Below are positions 53,270-61,194 of a stretch of 64,000 nt of DNA, one piece after another. The notes under the pieces were generated by a model that saw only the letters and a list, made by a program, of their open reading frames with translations, did no database searches and was not told the DNA's origin. The translations under genes and the position numbers were made by a program. Within the stretch, counting starts at the first letter, position 1; every line of letters begins with the position of its first letter. The stretch is from an uncultured Bacteroides sp. (GTDB lineage: Bacteria; Bacteroidota; Bacteroidia; Bacteroidales; Bacteroidaceae), in NCBI RefSeq assembly GCF_963678845.1, contig NZ_OY787468.1, forward strand, positions 744,001-808,000. The letters run 5' to 3'.

Positions 53270-54061
53270 ATGAAAAAAAATATATTTAGACTTCTATTCG
53301 TTTTGGCAGTCTGTGCTTCAGCTTTAACATCTTGTAATACAGATGCAGAAGGTGCCCTTTATAGTAGTGGAGACAAGGTGGATGTGGCTTTTGCATCGAC
53401 TCAACAGAATGTTGATATGGTCGCTTCTGATAATGGTAAAATAAAGATTACTGTTTATCGCGGAAATTCTTCAAGTGCCGTTTCAGTTCCGGTTACTTTG
53501 GATAAAAACACTTTAGCAGGTGGTATTTTCGCTTTGGAAAATTCAAAAGTAGAATTTAAGGCAGGAGAAAATATTGCTTATGCTGTTCTTAATTATGGCA
53601 ACTTTGATAAAATATCCCCTACTAGCCAATATTCTATTACTCTGTCAATTGCTGATTCTACTCAACTTTCTCCATCTGAAATAGATCAAATCACAATTAA
53701 AGCGCAGCGTAAATTAACATGGAAAAGTATTGGCGCAAGTCATTATTATTCCAGCTTATTTGGAGATTGGGATCAGCCTGTTGAAAAAGCTGATGAAGGT
53801 AATATCTATCGTTTGTCAGATTGTATTACTAAGGATTACCCTTTGATTTTTGCATTGACAGATGATGGTCAAAATCTAGCAAGTTATGCTATTCAACCTA
53901 CAGGATATAAAAACGCCACTTATGGTATGGTATATTATGTAATTAAAGCATTTAGTCGAGATGGCAATAGATTAAACTTTCAATTTAAACCATGTGTAAT
54001 TTATAATGGGAAGTATGCTCAATTATTTGATACAACGCAAGATTATTTAGACTTACCTTAA
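53270..54061 (+). CDS. Lipoprotein of the susCD operon, unknown ligand
   Basis: The 263-residue protein has a lipoprotein signal (FVLAVCASALTSC) and an N-terminal beta domain resembling Calx-beta/DUF4843-like modules (ITVYRGNSSSAVSVPVTLDKN..LENSKVEFKAGENIAYAVLNYGN). The C-terminal half (KLTWKSIGASHYYSSLFGDWDQPVEK..) is not recognised. In this place, directly behind susD (13 bases), the gene usually encodes a SusE/F-like surface protein that helps bind the nutrient. A hairpin terminator follows. Confidence 0.65.
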   Translation: MKKNIFRLLFVLAVCASALTSCNTDAEGALYSSGDKVDVAFASTQQNVDMVASDNGKIKITVYRGNSSSAVSVPVTLDKNTLAGGIFALENSKVEFKAGENIAYAVLNYGNFDKISPTSQYSITLSIADSTQLSPSEIDQITIKAQRKLTWKSIGASHYYSSLFGDWDQPVEKADEGNIYRLSDCITKDYPLIFALTDDGQNLASYAIQPTGYKNATYGMVYYVIKAFSRDGNRLNFQFKPCVIYNGKYAQLFDTTQDYLDLP

Positions 54062-54085
54062 TAAAGATAAATAGAAACTTTATTT

Positions 54086-54121
54086 AAGAGGATATCTATT
54101 TTAGGTATCCTCTTATTTTTT
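54086..54121 (+). terminator. Terminator after the susCD-lipoprotein genes
   Basis: AAGAGGATA (54086-54094) pairs with TATCCTCTT (54106-54114), followed by ATTTTTTT. It separates the susCD genes from the C10 peptidase, so the latter may rely on read-through or its own promoter. Confidence 0.82.
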
Positions 54122-54134
54122 TAATGTAGTCCAT

Positions 54135-56681
54135 ATGAAAAAAATAGTAATTTTCCTTTTTTTATCTTTTTGTTTAGCTATTAGCAGTGGGGCAAAACCT
54201 CGAGCTCAGCAAGAAATCCTTTCTATTGCAAAAAGTTATTTCTCTCAACAAGGTAAAATAATATCAATGAAGAGTTCGCCTGTAGAACCTAAAATAGTAG
54301 CTACGTCTTCTTCTCTTCATTTAGTTAACAACAAATTATTATCTCAAATATCTGAGTATTTCTATATTTATGAAGAGACAAATAGAGGATTTATTATTAT
54401 TTCAGCAGATGATCGTATTAAACCGATACTTGGATATTCTGATCGTGGGTCATTCGATCTTAATAATATTCCAGACAATATGCGTGAATGGTTGGGGACG
54501 TATGTGCAAGAGATAGAATCAATATTTAGTACTTCTGCTAGTAGTCCGTTAGGACATGGCTCATATACAATCCAAAGAACTTCTTTCCCTCCGTCTGTAG
54601 TTCCATTACTTGGAACTATTCAATGGAATCAAAGCGCACCTTATAATAATTTATGTCCTGCTTATCAAAATACTAAGACTGTTACAGGATGCGTAGCTAC
54701 AGCGATGGCTCAAATTATGAAGTATTATAATTATCCGGAAGTAGGGAAATATTCTAAAAATTATACTACAGAAAGTACTAAGATTGATTGTTATGCTGAT
54801 TTTACTTCTGAAAACTACCAATGGAATAAGATGCTTGCTGCGTATGGTTCAGTCTATACAGTTGAGAATGCAAATGCAGTTGCTACTTTGATGTATCATT
54901 GTGGAGTAGCTGTTTCTATGGATTATAATATCTCTGCTAATGGAGGCAGTTCTGCTAGTGCAACAAGTATACCTAGCGCTTTTATTAACTATTTTTTGTA
55001 TGATTCTAATTTGCAGCTATATAAACGTGATTACTATGCATATAGTGATTGGATGTCGCTTATAAAGAAAGAAATTAGTGAAAGCCGTCCAATACTATAC
55101 ACTGGTCAGTCAACAAATGCTGGTCATGCATTTGTCCTTGATGGATATGATACACAGGATCTTGTGCACATAAACTGGGGGTGGGGAGGCTCATGTAATG
55201 GCTATTTTGAAATTAGTGCACTCGATCCTGATACCCCTGGTATTGGGGGGGGGGATAGTGGCTATAATTCAGGACAGTATATGGTGATAGGAATTCAAAA
55301 GCCAAATGTAAATAGTAAATATGTATCTCAATTTGGTTTGGGGGTTCCTGTAACAGTAAGCTCTAATTCTATTGCTCGCAGTGGTAGTTTCACTTTTATT
55401 GCTAAAAGTATTTATAATATGGGTACCACTTTTTCTGGCTCTGTTGGACTAGTCCTGTTTAAAGATGGTCAATTTGTTAGTACAGTTGGTACGCCTCAAA
55501 CTATTGAGAATTTGAAGATACTGTATGGGCCTACTGGAGGGTATTCTTTTATGGGAGTAAAAATCCCTACGGGAATAGCTCCTGGAAGCTATCAGCTATA
55601 TATTGCATCAAAAGATAAAAGAGAAACGGATTGGTCTCCTGCTAGAATTGAATCAGGAAAGCGCAATTATTATAATGTGTATATAACAGATTCTGGAATA
55701 ATATTTTCTGATCCCGATTTTAGCTCTAATCTAAATGTTAAATCTGTATTGTTAACAAATAAGTTGTATTCAAATAAGACGGGTAATTATAGTATGAAAG
55801 TAAAAAATGGATCAAAAGAGTTTAATTCATCTATTGGCTTATTGCTTCAATCGGTTATAAATCCAGATGATAAAACTTTGCTTGCTTCTACTATAGCTTA
55901 TGTTGGGGCAAATGAGGAAAAAGAAATTTCTTTGAAAGGGAAAGTGGCTGTTGTTTCTGGTGAATATAAAATTTTACCTGTATATTCGTTTGATCAAGAA
56001 ACTTGGACTGATTTAACTTATTCTGAAAATAAGACTACAACAGTTTTTGCTGAACCTACAGGAATCATTGATTTATCTTTATCAGTCCCTATTTCATTCG
56101 AGAAAAGTACTATTGAACTTGGCGATCCATTAATACTGACTGCTAAAATCAAGAATAAGGGAACTGTTTATGATAATGATCTTGCAGTTGCTATTTTTGA
56201 GGTCAATGGTTCTTCATCTAGTGTTGATGTGTTAAAGAAAACTGTTTTTATTGATACAGATGAAGAACAAACGGTTGTTTTTTCTGCTGTTCCGAATGTC
56301 TCAAAAGGTAATTATCAAATTTCTTTACGCTATTTTGCAAATAATAGCTTTGGAAATATACCTTCACCTAAAGAGTATGGGGCTGGAAATTTCACTGTTG
56401 TCGATAAACCAACTGGAATATTTAGTCAAATAGATGAAATGATGTTTTCTTTGTATCCTGTACCAGCAAAAGATGTTATTTGTATTCATGGAAAGGATGA
56501 TATTATGCAAATTGACTTATTTAATTCTTCTGGTATTCTGATAAAACAAATTTTCAGAAATGAAGTAAATGGGAAAGAGTATATATTACCACTTCTTGGT
56601 CTACAAGCAGGGCTGTATATTGTACGAATTCAGACTGCTAATGGCATGTTTTCCAGGAAATTCACTAAAATAAATGAATAA
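54135..56681 (+). CDS. Secreted C10 (streptopain-like) cysteine peptidase with type IX sorting tail
   Basis: The 848-residue protein has a signal peptide (1-20), then a Spi/pro-inhibitor domain (residues about 25-130, YIYEETNRGFIIISADDRIKPILGYSD). The C10 catalytic domain follows, with Cys 186 in TGCVATAMAQIMKYY, His 331 in GHAFVLDGY, and Asn 347/Trp 349 in HINWGWGG. Residues 390-760 are Ig-like repeats. The last 75 residues look like a type A sorting domain of the type IX system (FSLYPVPAKDVICI.., GLYIVRIQTANGMFSRKFTKI). It would be exported, cut free from its pro-part and attached to the surface. A run of ten G bases codes for Gly 371-373. Confidence 0.9.
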   Translation: MKKIVIFLFLSFCLAISSGAKPRAQQEILSIAKSYFSQQGKIISMKSSPVEPKIVATSSSLHLVNNKLLSQISEYFYIYEETNRGFIIISADDRIKPILGYSDRGSFDLNNIPDNMREWLGTYVQEIESIFSTSASSPLGHGSYTIQRTSFPPSVVPLLGTIQWNQSAPYNNLCPAYQNTKTVTGCVATAMAQIMKYYNYPEVGKYSKNYTTESTKIDCYADFTSENYQWNKMLAAYGSVYTVENANAVATLMYHCGVAVSMDYNISANGGSSASATSIPSAFINYFLYDSNLQLYKRDYYAYSDWMSLIKKEISESRPILYTGQSTNAGHAFVLDGYDTQDLVHINWGWGGSCNGYFEISALDPDTPGIGGGDSGYNSGQYMVIGIQKPNVNSKYVSQFGLGVPVTVSSNSIARSGSFTFIAKSIYNMGTTFSGSVGLVLFKDGQFVSTVGTPQTIENLKILYGPTGGYSFMGVKIPTGIAPGSYQLYIASKDKRETDWSPARIESGKRNYYNVYITDSGIIFSDPDFSSNLNVKSVLLTNKLYSNKTGNYSMKVKNGSKEFNSSIGLLLQSVINPDDKTLLASTIAYVGANEEKEISLKGKVAVVSGEYKILPVYSFDQETWTDLTYSENKTTTVFAEPTGIIDLSLSVPISFEKSTIELGDPLILTAKIKNKGTVYDNDLAVAIFEVNGSSSSVDVLKKTVFIDTDEEQTVVFSAVPNVSKGNYQISLRYFANNSFGNIPSPKEYGAGNFTVVDKPTGIFSQIDEMMFSLYPVPAKDVICIHGKDDIMQIDLFNSSGILIKQIFRNEVNGKEYILPLLGLQAGLYIVRIQTANGMFSRKFTKINE
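55245..55254 (+). repeat. Ten-G homopolymer inside the C10 peptidase gene
   Basis: The codons are ATT GGG GGG GGG GAT. Adding one G gives a TAG stop at once after the run; losing one G gives a stop about 15 codons on. Such long G runs are rare in AT-rich genes and are known slippage sites. Confidence 0.9.
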
Positions 56682-56708
56682 AATAGTCTATAATTGTTTT
56701 TAATTATG

Positions 56709-56745
56709 AAGGGAGTTAAATCGTTAGATTTAACTCCCTTATTGG
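56709..56745. terminator. Two-way terminator between the C10 and M16 peptidase genes
   Basis: AAGGGAGTTAAATC and GATTTAACTCCCTT form a perfect 14-bp stem (56709-56722 with 56727-56740) around GTTA. The two genes converge here. Confidence 0.88.
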
Positions 56746-56762
56746 TTTAATTAAAAAGATTA

Positions 56763-59660
56763 CTAAAAAAGAGCATCTTTATCATTAAAAAGCTTGTTTT
56801 CACTTAGTTTTATAACTTTACCAAACTTTTTCAAATCATCTGTTTTAATATTTTTCGGATTTCCCATAATGGCGATACCTATAGAATGGCCTTTGATATT
56901 CTTTAGATAGAAGCTGTAAATGTCATCAAAGGTAAGAGCATCTATTTTAGATAAGTTCTCTTTTGCTGGATCTTCTGTATATCCAAGCTTTTTGTAACTC
57001 TCATATACTCTTGCTTTGTATCTGAAATCAGGATGAGTTGTTAATACTTCTTGACGTAAGTAGCTTTTGATATTTTCCATACGTTCAGGATTTTTAGGCA
57101 TATCATTCAATAAACCCATGAAAACAGAAAGTGCATCGATTGCTTTATCATTTTGGGTTCCTATATTTCCGGAAAAATAAGTTGGCTTATCTTTCAATCC
57201 TGTGCTTCCTACATATGCACCTGCTGTATATGCCATTGAACGTTTCTCCCTAATTTCATTTAATACAAGTCCATTGAATCCTCCAGAGAAATACTGATTA
57301 AATGCATCTCGTAATACATCATCTTTTTTATCATAATTCTCTCCTGGCATAAAAAACAATATCTGACTTTGCTCAGCATCGGAATTTGGCAGGAAGTAAA
57401 CCGTGTTCTCAGAATATGTTGCAAAGTCTTTCACTATAGGTGACTTGCTTTCCTTTTCGTTAGCCACTAAAGGTAGATTCTTACTTAATATATCATATAC
57501 TTGATCAAAGTCCATATTGCCAACGTAATAGATTTCTGCTTCATAATTAGATGCGCGGTTTATATCGCCAGTAAGTTCTGCAATTTGAAGTTCATATACT
57601 TCTTTGTCTGTTAGATCTTGAATATAATCTGATTTATTTTGATATTTTAGGTACTCATTTAAAGCCGCAGTAAGAATCTGACTATTTTGTTTTTGAACAG
57701 ATCGGCCTCCAAGTGCACTTCCTTTTAGTTGACTTAATTGCTTATCATCAAGTTTTGGCATTAATATTTGTCGGGATAGTAACTGACATGCTTGAGTTAA
57801 AGTATTATCGTACCCTCTCAATGTTATATTTAAATAGCTATCATTCGCTTGTACATCGCAAGTCGCATTTAATTTACTAAACTCTTTTTTTAGTTCTTGC
57901 GCATCGTATGAACCCATAATTCCTGCATTATTCATTAAAGAAGCAGCATAACCTAATTTTGGGAAAACTTCTGTTCCAGCTCCATAGCGAATTTGAAGAC
58001 TAAATACATTGTTTTCTGTGTTTCTTGTATAATATAGTTTTGAACGTTCATTTATTTTCTTTATTTGAACATCATCAAAATTCATAAATTTTTCTTCAAC
58101 TTGTCCTATTGGTAAATGTTTGAATTGCGATGCATATAGAGATGATTGACCAACAGGTGCTTCTACTGGTTTATATTTTGGTTTTTCTATTTTGCCTTCT
58201 TTACTCGGTTTACCTTTTTCAATATATAGGGCAAGGTAATTGTCGGATAAGTACTTTTTTGCTACTTTCTTTATATCGTCAATGGTAACAGCCATTACTT
58301 TGTCTTTGTATCCCAAAGCATCTCCTAAATCTTGTTCATTAATAAATGCATTCAGCAAAATATCGGCTTTGGTTGAGTTATTCTCCATTTTCAAGTCAAA
58401 GTCACGGCACATATTTGCTTTAACTGCATTAATAACCCAATCTTCAATATCTCCGTTTGCAACTTTTTGTATAGCTTTAATTATCTTTTTCTCAGTCCCT
58501 TTGTTTGACTCAAAAAGTTTTTGATTTTCATCATATAATGGAATAGCAGTAATAATGCAACGTCCTTGTTCTCGCAATGATGCTAATGATGCTGAGCCTC
58601 CTCCAATATCTCCGTCAATTGTTAATTTGTCAAGAGTTCCGGTTAAACCTGAGTTTTGAAGTAACTCCATTGTTATTTCCAATGGAATTTCATCGGGATT
58701 TCCACTTTTAACGCCTTGATATACAAGATGCACGCTAGGGTTATGTCCTACCTTTGCTATATATTGCTTACGGCCACTAATGTTAAGGTTTGGATAAGTT
58801 TTACGCTCTGGCATAGTCTTCTTCTCTAATTGACCAAATGTGGCAGCAATACGGGCACTGATTTGTTTAGCATTAACATTTCCTGCTATAATAAGTACCA
58901 TATTGTCTGGAGTGTACCAGTTATTATAAAAATCAATAAGTTTGCTTATTCTTGGATTTTTTAAATGCTCTCCTAAGCCTATAACAGGACGTGAATATGG
59001 ATGTCCTTCAAAGGATTTTTCCAGAATGAAACTATTTATAGCACTTCCAGGGTTATCTTTTGAACGATTGTATTCTTCGTAAACAGTTTCCAACTCTGTT
59101 TGAAAAGTACGAAACACTGGGTGAATAAAACGTTGAGAAGATATTTCTAACCATTTGTTTAATTGAAATGCGGGAAATGAGTTATAAAACATTGTTAAAT
59201 CATAGCTAGTTCCGGCATTCAACTCTTTCCCACCCATGCTTTCCATTAGGTTTGAGAATTCACTGGATACACTGATCTTTCCGGCTTGAACTGTAAGATC
59301 ATTAATTTCTTTGTTGATGGCATCCTTTTTTACAGGATCATTTGTCTCTGCCATCTCATCGTACTTTTGCACAATTTTTTTGTAGATAGGCTCTTCTGCC
59401 CCCCAATTTAAAGCACCGATCTTATCAGTTCCCTTAAACAATAAATGTTCCAGGTAATGAGCAAGACCTGTGTATTGTTCAGGATCATTTATAGATCCGG
59501 CTCTAACACCGACAAGGCCATATACGTCAGACTTTGTATTGTCTTCCCATATGTATACAGAAAGACCGTTCTTTAATTTAAACGCCTTCAATCCCTGGGA
59601 ATATAATGGCATAGAGATTATAAATGCGAAAAAATAAATGTAGAATTTTAGATGTCTCAT
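56763..59660 (-). CDS. M16 family zinc metallopeptidase (pitrilysin/insulinase type)
   Basis: The 965-residue secreted protein has a signal peptide (YIYFFAFIISMPLYSQG). The inverted zinc motif HYLEH (68-72) with a downstream Glu (ETVYEEYNRSKD) marks the active N-terminal half; a middle linker and an inactive C-terminal M16 half follow (NNVFSLQIRYGAGTEVFPKLGYAASLMNNAG; NEIREKRSMAYTAGAYVG). Such enzymes form a chamber that digests short peptides in the periplasm, so it could finish peptides taken up by the neighbouring SusC/D. It has its own promoter. Confidence 0.92.
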   Translation of the reverse strand: MRHLKFYIYFFAFIISMPLYSQGLKAFKLKNGLSVYIWEDNTKSDVYGLVGVRAGSINDPEQYTGLAHYLEHLLFKGTDKIGALNWGAEEPIYKKIVQKYDEMAETNDPVKKDAINKEINDLTVQAGKISVSSEFSNLMESMGGKELNAGTSYDLTMFYNSFPAFQLNKWLEISSQRFIHPVFRTFQTELETVYEEYNRSKDNPGSAINSFILEKSFEGHPYSRPVIGLGEHLKNPRISKLIDFYNNWYTPDNMVLIIAGNVNAKQISARIAATFGQLEKKTMPERKTYPNLNISGRKQYIAKVGHNPSVHLVYQGVKSGNPDEIPLEITMELLQNSGLTGTLDKLTIDGDIGGGSASLASLREQGRCIITAIPLYDENQKLFESNKGTEKKIIKAIQKVANGDIEDWVINAVKANMCRDFDLKMENNSTKADILLNAFINEQDLGDALGYKDKVMAVTIDDIKKVAKKYLSDNYLALYIEKGKPSKEGKIEKPKYKPVEAPVGQSSLYASQFKHLPIGQVEEKFMNFDDVQIKKINERSKLYYTRNTENNVFSLQIRYGAGTEVFPKLGYAASLMNNAGIMGSYDAQELKKEFSKLNATCDVQANDSYLNITLRGYDNTLTQACQLLSRQILMPKLDDKQLSQLKGSALGGRSVQKQNSQILTAALNEYLKYQNKSDYIQDLTDKEVYELQIAELTGDINRASNYEAEIYYVGNMDFDQVYDILSKNLPLVANEKESKSPIVKDFATYSENTVYFLPNSDAEQSQILFFMPGENYDKKDDVLRDAFNQYFSGGFNGLVLNEIREKRSMAYTAGAYVGSTGLKDKPTYFSGNIGTQNDKAIDALSVFMGLLNDMPKNPERMENIKSYLRQEVLTTHPDFRYKARVYESYKKLGYTEDPAKENLSKIDALTFDDIYSFYLKNIKGHSIGIAIMGNPKNIKTDDLKKFGKVIKLSENKLFNDKDALF

Positions 59661-59684
59661 AATTTAATTTTATTGTATTTGTTG

Positions 59685-59715
59685 CAAAAATAGATTATAT
59701 TATCAAATATAGCAA
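59685..59715 (-). promoter_or_regulatory. Promoter of the M16 peptidase gene
   Basis: On the minus strand TTG (59715-59713), 20-bp gap, TATTTTTG (59692-59685). It is 25 bases before the start codon. Confidence 0.7.
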
Positions 59716-61130
59716 GAAATATCTGTGATATTTATTTATACTTTTAAAATCAGGCTAAATAAATTTATAATGTTTTATACATAGCTGTTATACTGATTAT
59801 TATTTAAATATTACTCAGTCTGTATTATTTTTATTTATTTATTAATATGTCATATATAAATAATTGTGAGCTAGTTATAAAAAAATATATGTGTTGCTAC
59901 AATTTACTTTTAAATTCTCTCGAATATATCTAGATAGTAAATTTGTGTTAATTCGTCTATACGTTACTCTTTTTCTAATAAAATGTATGCCTTATAATAT
60001 ATATCCTGAAATATGCAGGATTTTGAATGTAAACAGTGGCCGATTATTGAGATTTAATAAATATCATTCAGGTTCAAAGAATATTCGGAAATTTATCGCT
60101 AATGTATACACAGATATATTCTATATAATAGTGCTTCAAACATCTATAGTGAATAAATTAAAAAGGATGAGTAGGTGATTGTTTATTATTAGAAAGCTCC
60201 TCGGACTTATTAAGATTCTTTTAGTTACTGCATTTCTTTCTTTCGCTGGATTTATTTTACATTTCAATATTTTGAAGGCTTGTTGATTGCATTCTATTTG
60301 AATATGTATTTGAGTTTTAACTATATACGGTAAATAATCAAAAGTCCGCATGAAATTGTGGTATTAAAACAATATTTAACGTATAAGCACTTATTTTTTA
60401 ATATTATACTAAATAATCTTTATATAACAAGATTTTTAACCAATAATTGAAGGTGCTTATTTGCAAATTTTAATCTTAAATATTATTTTGTATCAATCTA
60501 AAGGTCTATTATTTATGGAATTAATGCAGTTAAAATAATACTTAAAAGTATAGTCTCTCTTTTTGTATTTATTAGGTGAAATATTATTGTCTGTATTTTA
60601 ATCGTAAAGTGATTGTTTTTTTAATATATTAAGATATACCAATAATCTATTTTATATTCTAAGTCTGACAAAAATGAATTGTTATAATGTCTTTTATTGC
60701 TCATTATAAGTATTTTATATATTTGTCTTGTTGTCTCTAGATTATGCTGAACCTCTTATTGCAATCAAATATCTGATAAAAATATATAATTAATATTGAA
60801 TTATATTTTATTTTAAATCATAATAATAAATTTATTTAATATGCTGTAAATGAATTTATTATTATATAGATACATGTAATGATATGTCTATTTTGTATTA
60901 GTCTTATAGAATCATTTTGATGAATTTTTATCGTATAATTAATCAGAAAGGACAAAATCTGTATTAAAATATTGCATTAAGATATGCAATTGTTAAATGT
61001 CTAAATGTTTTAATGATAGTAATATGCCTTAATTTTTAATTATATGTTTTTTATTTGGTGGTATCAATATCAAAACGAGATAAAATGACTCTAATTTAAA
61101 GAAATTAGTTTTTTATTTACTTTTTATTCA

Positions 61131-61138
61131 TACCTTTG
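61131..61138 (+). promoter_or_regulatory. -7 element of the second susC gene
   Basis: TACCTTTG fits TAnnTTTG. The -33 place is T-rich (TTAGTTTTTT) without a clear TTTG. The following leader ends with the same block as the first susC leader. Confidence 0.6.
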
Positions 61139-61194
61139 CAAAATGTTAGAGTAAAGTAAGTATAATTATGAAATTAAACTTTAAGAGAGAATTT

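Larger units (their letters stand above)
59661..61194. other. 1.5 kb very AT-rich region without a convincing gene
   Basis: Apart from promoters at both ends, nothing was recognised. Open frames up to 95 codons (59891-60178 plus, 60136-60351 minus) have odd composition, no recognisable motif and overlap each other. There is no tRNA. A decayed gene, a horizontally gained stretch or a long regulatory leader are possible. Confidence 0.55.

Noticed and set aside
59891..60351. Open frames of 95 (plus) and 71 (minus) codons in the AT-rich region
   Set aside because: They overlap each other, have no recognised motif and a composition expected from AT-rich non-coding DNA.
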